Positions 54,949-63,220 of a DNA stretch of 64,000 bases are shown here, in pieces. This DNA is from Rhodanobacter sp. DHG33 (GTDB lineage Bacteria; Pseudomonadota; Gammaproteobacteria; Xanthomonadales; Rhodanobacteraceae), in contig NZ_JACYXM010000001.1 in the NCBI RefSeq assembly GCF_014843005.1, forward strand, positions 62,001 to 126,000, given 5' to 3'. The notes beneath the pieces were generated by a model. The model had not been told where the DNA came from, made no database searches, and saw only the letters and a list, made by a program, of their open reading frames with translations. The stretch's first letter is position 1, and each line of letters begins with the position of its first letter. Position numbers and translations under genes: made by a program.

Positions 54949-55956
54949 TTATTCCTTGCTCGCTGTAGAGTGGTAGTAGGTGTCAAGAAAATACCGCACG
55001 GTGCGCCGCAGCCCGTCGTGCAGCGATACCTGTGGCGTCCAGGCCAGTCGTTGCCGCGCCTTGGTGGTGTCCGAATAATTGCGGGCCACGTCACCTTGTC
55101 GTATGGGACCATGGTACACGTCCGGTACGTGCATACCTTCAGAGCGCATAGCCTTGATGAGCTGCTCCGTCATCTCCGCCACGGTGGTTTCCGCGGCTGT
55201 GGCGATCTGAAACGTCTCGCCACCGATGCCGGGGGTCAGCGCCGCACTGCGGATGGCGAGGATGAGATCGGCGATGTAAATGAAATCCCGAGTCTGGCTG
55301 CCATCACCGTAGATTTCAAGCCGCTGGCCGGACATGGCTTCCTTGATGAATTTGGCGACGACGGAGCCTTTGTGCCCGGAGCCTTCGCCATAGACATTGC
55401 CGAAACGCAGCGTGACGGTTTCCACGCCATAGCAGTGGTAATACGCGGAACAGTAGCCCTCACCGGCGAGTTTGGATGCACCGTAGGGCGAGGCTGGGTG
55501 CGGCGCCATTTCTTCGTGCAGCGGCGGGGCCTGTACACCCAATGGCGCACCGGACGATGCCATCACGAAACGTGGCGGTTCGCCAGCAGCACGACAGGCC
55601 TCCAGCATGTTGACGACACCCAACACGTTAGTATGGCAATCCTTGACGGGATCGGCCACCGACTGCGGTACGCCGGTGTTCGCGGCAAGGTGGATGACGA
55701 CATCCGCTCCGATGATGGCCTCAGCGATCGCTGCCGGATCGAGGATGTCGCCCACCTTTAGCGCCAAGGGTTGCGACCAATCATGGAAGTTGGCCGTGTT
55801 ATCCAACTCGACGAACGGAGCGACCACGGCAAGGTCTTCGCGCGTACCGGTGGAAAGATTGTCCAGCACGCGAATGGACTGATCGCCTTCGGCCAGCAAA
55901 TCGGCGATGAGGGCGCGGCCAATGAAGCCACAACCACCAGTGACAAGCCAGTTCAT
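54949..55956 (-). CDS. NAD-dependent epimerase (GalE/WbpP-like)
   Basis: A 335-residue SDR sugar-nucleotide epimerase with LVTGGCGFIGRALIADLL, LAANTGVPQSVADPV, SPYGASKLAGEGY (Tyr-x3-Lys) and LRFGNVYGEGSGHKGSV. C4 epimerisation of a UDP-hexose is likely. It lies two bases upstream of the sqdB-like gene on the same strand, so the two enzymes may act on connected nucleotide sugars; an action on UDP-sulfoquinovose is possible but unproven. Confidence 0.87.
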   Translation of the reverse strand: MNWLVTGGCGFIGRALIADLLAEGDQSIRVLDNLSTGTREDLAVVAPFVELDNTANFHDWSQPLALKVGDILDPAAIAEAIIGADVVIHLAANTGVPQSVADPVKDCHTNVLGVVNMLEACRAAGEPPRFVMASSGAPLGVQAPPLHEEMAPHPASPYGASKLAGEGYCSAYYHCYGVETVTLRFGNVYGEGSGHKGSVVAKFIKEAMSGQRLEIYGDGSQTRDFIYIADLILAIRSAALTPGIGGETFQIATAAETTVAEMTEQLIKAMRSEGMHVPDVYHGPIRQGDVARNYSDTTKARQRLAWTPQVSLHDGLRRTVRYFLDTYYHSTASKE

Positions 55957-56129
55957 GATCGATCCCTTTTCAACAGCACCTCTTCACATGTCCACTCCAT
56001 GGCGGACATGTACCAACTCATTCCAAAGTACCCAAGCAGGCGTCGACTGCAAACGGCCGCGGATCAATTGTTGGTGTACCGCCGCTTCCACGCACGGGGC
56101 CTAGGTTACTTTTGGCTGCGGTTGCCGCA

Positions 56130-56287
56130 CGTCTTTGTTGGACATCTCCATCGTATGGATACTCGTTTAATTCAGTATGATGTTGCTGAATTCGTACCCG
56201 AGCGTCGAATGGATATTAGTCCCGTATGCAGCTGCGGGTACTGCCATGCTCTGCCTAACCGCTCTCCGCGTTTCCAGAAGGTGTGAT
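56130..56287 (+). pseudogene. Remnant of the 3' end of a wzx flippase gene
   Basis: The plus strand here aligns with the last codons of the flippase at 52317-53570. SVEWILVPYAAAGTAMLCLT matches SVEWALVAYACAGAVMLMMT, the sequence before it matches at nucleotide level with small indels, and the stop codon is at the same place. No reading frame for the rest of a flippase exists. It precedes the intact acetyltransferase and so preserves, in inverted orientation, the wzx-acetyltransferase order of 53-52 kb. The rest of the 337-base gap from 55957 holds no gene. Confidence 0.75.
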
Positions 56288-56293
56288 TCATCA

Positions 56294-56815
56294 ATGCACG
56301 CAGGCCGTCTCTATGTATATAACCAACTCACTATGCTGTTGCCGCCGACGCGATTTTTTGCACTAAAACGGTTATTGCTGCGTTGGGCAGGCGCCACCGT
56401 GGCTGACAATGTACGCATTGTATCGAGCGCTAGGTTCTGGTTAACGGGAGCACTGGAGATCGGTTCCGGAGCGTGGATCGGTCACGAGGTGCTTGTAGCT
56501 GGCGGCGGTGCTGCGGTGTACATAGGCAAAGATGTAGATATTGCACCACGTGTAAGCCTCATCACAGGCACGCACTCGCTTGGTGGGCTTGGCGAGAAAG
56601 CAGCCGGTTCCGGTTATTCGCTACCGATTGTCGTTGGTGATGGCGCGTGGATCGGAGCCGGCGCAACAGTGTTGGGAGGCGTAACTGTGGGTGAATCCTG
56701 CGTCGTCGCTGCCGGCGCTCTAGTGCGCCGGGATGTCCCGCCAAAGGTCATCGTGGGTGGCGTCCCGGCGGTGGAGCTTCGCGGACACAACCATGAGGCA
56801 CCACGTGATCTCTAA
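56294..56815 (+). CDS. Hexapeptide-repeat O-acetyltransferase
   Basis: A 173-residue left-handed beta-helix acyltransferase of the WcaF/NodL type, probably acetylating a sugar of the polysaccharide using acetyl-CoA. The catalytic His94 is in LITGTHSLGG, and the hexapeptide coils end with VIVGGVPAVEL. The start is ATG at 56294, or 56333 (MLLPPTRFF). It lies on the plus strand against the other genes of this part and overlaps the end of the next gene (56812) by four bases, convergently. A decayed homologue is at 51864-52283. Confidence 0.88.
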   Translation: MHAGRLYVYNQLTMLLPPTRFFALKRLLLRWAGATVADNVRIVSSARFWLTGALEIGSGAWIGHEVLVAGGGAAVYIGKDVDIAPRVSLITGTHSLGGLGEKAAGSGYSLPIVVGDGAWIGAGATVLGGVTVGESCVVAAGALVRRDVPPKVIVGGVPAVELRGHNHEAPRDL

Positions 56816-57912
56816 CTCGCCGCATTCTCTTCTTTGTCTCCAGGCCAGTATCGCTGCGGTGCATCGGCCATCATCTGGATGTCCAGCAAACCGTCGCCGC
56901 GCAACAGATTGACGAGATCTTGCCTCTGCATAAGAGGCTCCGCAGCCGACACATACGGGTTGGTCACCTTGTCGGACACGACATTGGGATATTCGTATGA
57001 GACTGTCCGATACACGCCACGGTAGGCCGGCAGAACCGCAAAATAGCGATCCAACTCGACAGCGCGGCGGGTTTCTTCATCGCTCATCAATTCCTCGTAC
57101 AACTTTTCACCCGGCTTGCTGCCGATTTCCGTGATCTCGATGGCTTTGGGATCCTCGCCGAAGCGCGGAGCAAGCTCCTCGATCATTACCTCCGCCAAGT
57201 CCTTGATACGGATGACCGGCATCTTGGTGATGAAGACTTCGCCACCCCGTCCGAGCAACGCCGACTCGATGACAAGCCGAACCGCATCGCGCGTGTTCAT
57301 GACGAAACGCGTCATGCGCGGATCGGTCAACGTCACCGGCCCCCCGCGGGCGATCTGGTTGGCGAACACCGGAACGACAGACCCCTGCGACCCCAACACA
57401 TTGCCAAAACGCGTAGCGACAAACACCGGGCCGCCTTCGCTCGTCTGGCTGTTGGCTGCCGTGATCAGGCGCTCGCCCATAAGCTTGGAGGTGCCCATGA
57501 CGCTGGTCGGGTTCACGGCTTTGTCGGTGCTCATCTGCACCATGCGTTCAACGCCACCGTCGCGCGCGGCCTGGATAAGGTTCTGCACACCAAGAATGTT
57601 GGTCTGCACCGCATCCATGGGCGACCGCTCGCAAACGATCACGTGCTTGAGAGCTGCCGCGGAAAAGATCACGTCCGTGTTGCGTGCCAAGCGTGTCATG
57701 AGGGCGGCATCGCGCACGTCCCCAATGGTAAAGCGCGCCCGCGAGTCCGCCAGGTATTGTTGGTCGATGGAAAAAATGCCGGTCTCGTTATTGTCGACCC
57801 CCACCAATTGGCCGATGCCGTACTCCGGCTTGAGCAGCTCCGCGATCAGCGCGGAACCGACCGTACCGCACGCCCCCGTAACCAGGATCCGCTTGTTCTT
57901 AAGCTGGTACAT
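56812..57912 (-). CDS. CapD-family UDP-sugar 4,6-dehydratase
   Basis: A 366-residue soluble SDR dehydratase: ILVTGACGTVGSALIAELL, STDKAVNPTSVMGTSKLMGE (Met-x3-Lys) and ATRFGNVLGSQGSVVPVF. It lacks the membrane helices of WbpM. It should form a 4-keto-6-deoxy derivative of a UDP-HexNAc, or act as a retaining dehydratase/epimerase; no matching aminotransferase is in the window. The ATG at 57912 follows AAGGAG. It follows the APS reductase gene on the same strand. Confidence 0.87.
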   Translation of the reverse strand: MYQLKNKRILVTGACGTVGSALIAELLKPEYGIGQLVGVDNNETGIFSIDQQYLADSRARFTIGDVRDAALMTRLARNTDVIFSAAALKHVIVCERSPMDAVQTNILGVQNLIQAARDGGVERMVQMSTDKAVNPTSVMGTSKLMGERLITAANSQTSEGGPVFVATRFGNVLGSQGSVVPVFANQIARGGPVTLTDPRMTRFVMNTRDAVRLVIESALLGRGGEVFITKMPVIRIKDLAEVMIEELAPRFGEDPKAIEITEIGSKPGEKLYEELMSDEETRRAVELDRYFAVLPAYRGVYRTVSYEYPNVVSDKVTNPYVSAAEPLMQRQDLVNLLRGDGLLDIQMMADAPQRYWPGDKEENAAS

Positions 57913-58001
57913 CAAAAGCTCCTTCAGGAAATGGCTTGGTACGGCAGGAATCGTTGTGTTGGACTGCTTGTGAAGGCCATCGAACGTCACTCTGGACCGG
58001 A

Positions 58002-58721
58002 TCAATGGTCATCGTTTCGCATCAATCGCCCGGACTTGGGGTCAAAATGCAAGCCGCATTCTTTCAGTGATCCGCGCTCCCACCACCAGCGACCAGCACG
58101 TTCGTCCTCACCAGGCTTGACCGCGCGAGAACAGGGTGTGCAACCGACGCTCTTATAACCCTCATCCAGCAGTTTGTTGTAGGGAATGGACCGGGAGTGT
58201 ATGTACGCCCACACTTCCTGCGCAGTCCAATCCGCCATCGGATTAAACTTATACAGATTATAGTTGCTGTCCCATTGGCGCACTTCGATGGCCGCACGCG
58301 TAGGCGACTGCTCCTTGCGCAAGCCAGTCAGCAACGCTTTTTTACCGACGAGGAACCGCCTCAACGGCGACACCTTTCGGATGTTGCAGCACTGCTTTCG
58401 AAGTTCCACGTTCTGATAATACCCGTTGACCCCGTTACGTTGGACCCAGTCGCCGATCTCAGCAGCATCCGGGTACAAGACCTGTAGCACCGGTCCATAA
58501 CGCGAAAACACTGCCTGCATGAGACTATAGGTCTCTTTGGGCAAGCGACCCGTGTCAATCGTCACCACCTCGATATTCAATTTGTGCTCGACGATCAAGT
58601 CGAGCATCACCAGAGTCTCCGGGCCGAGCGCGCTCGACAAGGCTGATGGAAAGTAGTCGGTGCTTATCTGTGCCAGCAACGCCAACGTCTTATCCAAGTT
58701 GGTGGGCGCCGCCTTCTCCAT
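58002..58721 (-). CDS. Adenylylsulfate (APS) reductase-type protein, CysH family
   Basis: A 239-residue CysH-family reductase. Cys111-Cys112 (KQCCNIRK) and Cys194/Cys197 (VGCTPC) form the four-cysteine [4Fe-4S] pattern of APS-using enzymes, and the catalytic Cys222 is in ECGLH near the end. The Arg loop TGLRKEQSPTRA is also present. It reduces APS to sulfite and AMP with thioredoxin. CysH normally lies with cys genes; here it stands in a polysaccharide locus that also encodes a sulfite-using UDP-sulfoquinovose synthase. The ATG at 58721 lies inside an IS remnant frame. Confidence 0.88.
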   Translation of the reverse strand: MEKAAPTNLDKTLALLAQISTDYFPSALSSALGPETLVMLDLIVEHKLNIEVVTIDTGRLPKETYSLMQAVFSRYGPVLQVLYPDAAEIGDWVQRNGVNGYYQNVELRKQCCNIRKVSPLRRFLVGKKALLTGLRKEQSPTRAAIEVRQWDSNYNLYKFNPMADWTAQEVWAYIHSRSIPYNKLLDEGYKSVGCTPCSRAVKPGEDERAGRWWWERGSLKECGLHFDPKSGRLMRNDDH

Positions 58722-58962
58722 CCGTTACATGCCCCCAGACTGTGGCGATCGAATCAGACGCCAAACCCATGATGGGCTCCATACTCGCCCCCGATTCAGG
58801 TGCCTTCGGATAGTACCGCGCGATGACCGCGCACAGCTCTGCCCATGGCACCACACACCCCATTTCCGCCAGGAACCTGCACTCCAGGTCGGCCTGCGAT
58901 GCCGTTCGAACCCGGTGTCGTGCTGCATTGACAGGCTCATTTGCTTGGGTGTCATCGGGCAC
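58690..58962 (-). mobile_element. IS5-family transposase remnant
   Basis: A 90-codon frame whose central part (CRFLAEMGCVVPWAELCAV then YYPKA) matches the N-terminal region of IS5-type transposases. Homology ends where the conserved GRPP segment should follow; the catalytic DDE domain is gone. It overlaps the start of the APS reductase gene and is probably a scar of the event that brought or reshuffled the neighbouring genes. No terminal repeats could be recognised. Confidence 0.75.
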
Positions 58963-59066
58963 GATCCATCAGTAGGTCGGAGCTTCGACCGCGGGGCAAA
59001 AATCAGAGGCTCCTAAAGCTAGGATCGCTCAGTCCTTTGCACATCTGCGACAAAGACAAGGTGAAT

Positions 59067-60347
59067 TCAAAGGCGGCCGTCAACTTCGCCCTTGGACAGG
59101 ATACCTTTGACGTCGTAAAGCACTGCGCGGTCACTGGCCAGTGCGCGTATACCGGCATTGCCTCCAGCCTTGAATTCATCATGCGCTACGGCGATCACCA
59201 CAGCATCGTAAGCATTCGGTTTCGGTGCGTGCGCCAACAAATCAAGACCATACTCAGTCTTGGCCTCGGCAGCATCGGCCCATGGATCGTAGATATCCAC
59301 CAGGGCACCAAAGCTTTCAAACTCCTTCACCAGATCCACAACGCGTGTGTTGCGTAGATCCGGGCAGTTTTCTTTGAAGGTCAGGCCCAGCACCAATACA
59401 TGACTGTTCTTGATGGCGTGACCTTTGCCGATCATCAGCTTCACCACTTCACTGGCAACGTGCCGCCCCATGCCGTCGTTGATGCGGCGACAAGCCAGCA
59501 GGATGTCGGGATAGTAGCCCACGGCCTGAGCTTTCTGTATCAGGTAGTAAGGATCCACGCCGATGCAGTGTCCCCCGACCAGGCCTGGCTGGAACGGCAG
59601 GAAGTTCCACTTGGTGCTAGCAGCCGCCAACACGTCCTGGGTATCGATGCCGAGGCGATGGAAGATCAATGCAAACTCGTTGATGAGAGCGATATTCGCA
59701 TCGCGCTGGGTGTTCTCGATGACCTTGGCCGCCTCGGCCACTTTCAGGCTGGTCGCCTTGTGGGTGCCGGCAGTGATGATGGTGCGATACAGCGCGTCCA
59801 CATAATCGGCCGTCTCGAGAGTAGAGCCGGAAGTGATTTTCGGGATGTTGACAAGGCGGCGCTGTTTGTCGCCTGGATTGATCCGTTCAGGGCTGTAGCC
59901 CACGGTAAAATCGATGTTGAACCTCAACCCGGAGACACGCTCCAGTTCCGGCACACAGATTTCCTCGGTGGCACCGGGATAGACGGTAGATTCATAAATC
60001 ACGACACCACCACGCCTGAGCACCTTTCCGATGGACTGGCTTGCCTTGATCAGCGGGGTGAAATTAGGGCGTTTATGTTCGTCTACTGGAGTGGATACAG
60101 AGACGACGAATACATTGCAGTCGCGCAATACCTGCAAATCGTCTGAATACACGAGCCGACTCGATGCTGCGAGCTCCTCGGCGGACGTTTCCTGCGTATG
60201 GTCGATGCCGGCCCGCAGCTGCTCGATGCGCGCGACGCTGATATCGAATCCCACTGTATCGAAATGCTTACCGAACTCGACGGCCAGCGGCAGGCCCACG
60301 TAGCCCAGACCAATGATGGCGATCTTTGTATTGTTCAGTGAATGCAT
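59067..60347 (-). CDS. UDP-N-acetylhexosamine 6-dehydrogenase (TviB/WbpO/WbpA-like)
   Basis: A 426-residue nucleotide-sugar dehydrogenase with three domains: the NAD site IAIIGLGYVGLPLAVEFG, YESTVYPGATEEICVPELE, the catalytic Cys in GLVGGHCIGVDPYYL and the C-terminal LGLTFKENCPDLRNT. The Vi-antigen/WbpO type oxidises UDP-GlcNAc or UDP-GalNAc to the uronic acid. It would add an acidic sugar to the polymer. The ATG at 60347 has GGAAGC upstream. A small palindromic repeat separates it from wzc. Confidence 0.9.
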   Translation of the reverse strand: MHSLNNTKIAIIGLGYVGLPLAVEFGKHFDTVGFDISVARIEQLRAGIDHTQETSAEELAASSRLVYSDDLQVLRDCNVFVVSVSTPVDEHKRPNFTPLIKASQSIGKVLRRGGVVIYESTVYPGATEEICVPELERVSGLRFNIDFTVGYSPERINPGDKQRRLVNIPKITSGSTLETADYVDALYRTIITAGTHKATSLKVAEAAKVIENTQRDANIALINEFALIFHRLGIDTQDVLAAASTKWNFLPFQPGLVGGHCIGVDPYYLIQKAQAVGYYPDILLACRRINDGMGRHVASEVVKLMIGKGHAIKNSHVLVLGLTFKENCPDLRNTRVVDLVKEFESFGALVDIYDPWADAAEAKTEYGLDLLAHAPKPNAYDAVVIAVAHDEFKAGGNAGIRALASDRAVLYDVKGILSKGEVDGRL

Positions 60348-60415
60348 GTTGCTTCCAAAGCGCCCCTTCAACAGCAACTCTTCCGTTGCGTTAGGGTGAC
60401 GTTGAAGTAGTCGTC

Positions 60416-60435
60416 ATTCCCGCGAAAGCGGGAAT
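60416..60435. repeat. Short palindrome between wzc and the dehydrogenase gene
   Basis: ATTCCCGC and GCGGGAAT form an 8-base stem closed by a GAAA tetraloop. This is a common dispersed palindrome type. It sits 77 bases after the wzc stop in the direction of transcription and may attenuate or stabilise the operon mRNA. Confidence 0.65.
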
Positions 60436-60512
60436 CCAAGCTGCTGCTTTCAATGGGTGCCAGCTTACGCGGACATGACGTCGACGGTTTTCAACGCCCC
60501 CTAGAGCAGTCA

Positions 60513-62717
60513 CTACTTGGCGGCCTTGTATTCGTAGTAACCATACGAGTAGTACCCTGCACTGCGCTTCTCAACGGCATTGAAGATGGCGCCCTTGATC
60601 TCCACGCCGTTTTGCTCGAAACGCTGCTTCGCCAAGGCGATTTCGCGAGCCTGATTGAGGCCGAAACGCACCACCAATAAGCTAGTACCAACGTGATGGC
60701 CGATCACGGCAGCATCGGTCACGGCGAGAATGGGTGGCGTGTCGATGATGACCAGGTCATAGAGCGGCGCCAGCTTCCGCAAAAGATCAGTGAAATTGGC
60801 ATGCATCAATAGTTCGGAGGGGTTGGGGGGCACCTTGCCGCGCGCAATGAAATGCATGGCTTCGACACCTTGCACCGTACGAATTGCAGTGGTCAGGTCA
60901 ATCTGGCCGGAAATCAGTTCAGACAAGCCACCTTCGGGTTTGCCGCCAAGCATCTTGTGCAAGCCCCCCTTGCGCATGTCTGCATCGATTACCAACACGC
61001 GCTGGCCAGCCTGGGCGATTACTGCACCCAAGTTTGACGAAACGAAGGTCTTGCCGGCATTTGGACTGGAGCCAGAAATCATAAGCAGATTGTTTTTCGC
61101 TTCCATCCTGGCGAAGTGCAGGCTGGTACGCAGGCTGCGCAAGGCCTCGGTGGCTAGGTCAGCCGGCGCACTGACCGCCAGTAGGTGCTGTTGGCCACGC
61201 CCCCCCTGACGCCGCGCCAGCTCGGTCCAAAATGCTTGCTCCTGTTCACTCATCGGAATCGAGGCATAGACTGGCAGACCGATTTGCTCGATGGCAGCTG
61301 GATCTTCTACACCGCGATTGAGCATTTGGCGCAGGAAGATGAAACATATCGCCAGGAAGCCACCCAGAAACGTGCCGCCAAGCACCACGATCGCCTTTTT
61401 CGGCTGCACCGGCTGAGTGATATCCACCGCTGCCGTATCGACGATACGTACGTTGCCTACGGTGCCCGCACGGGCAATATCCAGCTGCTGTGCCTGAGTG
61501 AGCAGGCCGGTATATGTCTGGTCACTCACCTGCACGTCGCGGGTCAACTTCAGCAACTGCTGTTGAGTATCCGGCAGTTCTCCGACCTGCTTGTCCAGGG
61601 CGTCTTTCTGCGCCTGCAACAGGTCAATCTGCTGCTGCATAGCCTTATACGCAGGGTGCGCAGAGGTGAACCGACGCTCAATGTCAGCCTGTTGTATCTG
61701 CAATTGCTGGATGCTGGTCTCGGCCGCCACCTCCTGATCGAGCAGCGCTTTGGTCTGCATGGTGATGTCGACCGAATGTGCTTTGATCTGGTAGGCGTTC
61801 AGCGCATCTGTGGCGTGATCCAGTTCCTGACGCACGCTGGGCAGTCGTTCCTTGACGAATTTCAGGCTATTGGCTGCCTCGGCCGAATTGCGATCGACAT
61901 TCTGCTTTACGTAAAAGTGGCTTACCTGATCAAGCAGATTGACTGCCAGAGCGGGATCGATGTTGTCGTAGGTCAGGCCGATGATGCCGGAATCTTTGCC
62001 TTGCTCGGATGCCTGGATATCCTGCTGCAACTGGTTGATGATAGTCAGGTCGCGATGACGAACCACATCGAAACGTTCGTCCGGGTTGGCCGCCAGCGCC
62101 TTCACTTCGATGGTCACGCCATGCCCACTGGCAGCTTGCCCTACCTGACCATTGAGCAGAGTGTCGCCATCATCATCTTGCAGCGTGTACGCGCCGTGCT
62201 CGCCCGCGATCAGGGTCAATCGCTTGTCTAGCAGCGCATTGGGCACATCGAGACGAAAGATATCCAGTCGAGCGCCACCCCAGTCATAGCGAGCTAGCCC
62301 GAGGATGGGTGGAGCCACGGCACCCGGCTTGTCCGGGGTGTAATGGCGCGCGATGAAGCTGCCGAACAGCGGGAGCCGCCGCGGACTGGCTTCGATCAGC
62401 ATGTGGAGGCTGTCCACCGCCTGACCGATGACCGTTCGCGAGGTGATCAGTGCGATTTCGGTGGTGGCTTCGGAGTTGGAAGCACCCAGGGTTTGGGTAA
62501 TCGCGCTGAGACCTGGCAGGTCGGGGACTTTCTGTTCAACCTGCACCACCGCGCTGGCTTGGTAGACCGGCGTGGACAAGAGGGCATAGGCCAAGCTGAA
62601 CATTAAGAAGCAGGAAGTAACAGCGACGATCAACCACTTGTGGTCGAGAACCGTGCCCAACAAGGCATTGAGGTCGATTTCATCGTCTCGAGATGAGGTG
62701 TGCGGCTCAGCTGCCAT
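60513..62717 (-). CDS. wzc: Polysaccharide co-polymerase / tyrosine autokinase (Wzc-like)
   Basis: A 734-residue inner-membrane protein controlling polymer length and export. It has an N-terminal helix (about 28-50) and Wzz domain, a periplasmic coiled-coil (about 270-400), a second helix (about 438-458) and a cytoplasmic BY-kinase. The kinase has Walker A GSSPNAGKTFVSSNLG, A' VLVIDADMRKG and B LVIIDTPPI. The C-terminal tyrosine cluster is YYSYGYYEYKAAK. Its phosphatase partner is encoded immediately upstream. Together with Wzx and Wzy this marks a Wzy-dependent pathway. Confidence 0.95.
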   Translation of the reverse strand: MAAEPHTSSRDDEIDLNALLGTVLDHKWLIVAVTSCFLMFSLAYALLSTPVYQASAVVQVEQKVPDLPGLSAITQTLGASNSEATTEIALITSRTVIGQAVDSLHMLIEASPRRLPLFGSFIARHYTPDKPGAVAPPILGLARYDWGGARLDIFRLDVPNALLDKRLTLIAGEHGAYTLQDDDGDTLLNGQVGQAASGHGVTIEVKALAANPDERFDVVRHRDLTIINQLQQDIQASEQGKDSGIIGLTYDNIDPALAVNLLDQVSHFYVKQNVDRNSAEAANSLKFVKERLPSVRQELDHATDALNAYQIKAHSVDITMQTKALLDQEVAAETSIQQLQIQQADIERRFTSAHPAYKAMQQQIDLLQAQKDALDKQVGELPDTQQQLLKLTRDVQVSDQTYTGLLTQAQQLDIARAGTVGNVRIVDTAAVDITQPVQPKKAIVVLGGTFLGGFLAICFIFLRQMLNRGVEDPAAIEQIGLPVYASIPMSEQEQAFWTELARRQGGRGQQHLLAVSAPADLATEALRSLRTSLHFARMEAKNNLLMISGSSPNAGKTFVSSNLGAVIAQAGQRVLVIDADMRKGGLHKMLGGKPEGGLSELISGQIDLTTAIRTVQGVEAMHFIARGKVPPNPSELLMHANFTDLLRKLAPLYDLVIIDTPPILAVTDAAVIGHHVGTSLLVVRFGLNQAREIALAKQRFEQNGVEIKGAIFNAVEKRSAGYYSYGYYEYKAAK

Positions 62718-62782
62718 GTAGTTCGCTTTAAATAAAATTGAGGAAACTGGAATGGGTCGGCTTCACGATGAAACGAAAACAG

Positions 62783-63220
62783 CTATCGCAGATAAGGAAG
62801 CCAACTGCGCACACCGCGATCGATCATTGCATAGACGTGTTCGAACGCTGGACGCTGTTGCCGATACGGATCCGGGATATCCCGCGCCTCGCACCACTTG
62901 TCGAACAGAAACAGCTTGCCGCTGGCTTCGGGTGCCAGGCGCGCCAAAGCAAGCAAATGGCTCTTTTCCATGCCAAGAACCAAATCGGCCTCGCGCAGCA
63001 GGGCTGGCGTGACCTGTCGTGCACGATGCACGGAACTGTCCACACCGTGCTCGTCCATCAACTGAGCGGCCGTGCCCTCTACGGGCGAGTTCACCATGGC
63101 AGCCAGCCCGGCGCTACCCACCTGGATGCCCCACGACGCAACTTGTTGCCGGAACAGGTATTCAGCAGTGGGGCTACGGCAAATATTGCCCACGCATACC
63201 GTCAAGATCCTTCCAAACAC
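62783..63220 (-). CDS. wzb: Low-molecular-weight protein tyrosine phosphatase (Wzb-like)
   Basis: A 145-residue phosphatase that should dephosphorylate the Wzc tyrosine tail. The P-loop CVGNICRSP and the DPYRQQ loop with the general-acid Asp are intact. GTG at 63220 is taken as start, with AGGAGA about ten bases upstream; no ATG fits. It is the first gene of the minus-strand locus, 65 bases before wzc. A wza outer-membrane channel gene is not in the window. Confidence 0.92.
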   Translation of the reverse strand: MFGRILTVCVGNICRSPTAEYLFRQQVASWGIQVGSAGLAAMVNSPVEGTAAQLMDEHGVDSSVHRARQVTPALLREADLVLGMEKSHLLALARLAPEASGKLFLFDKWCEARDIPDPYRQQRPAFEHVYAMIDRGVRSWLPYLR

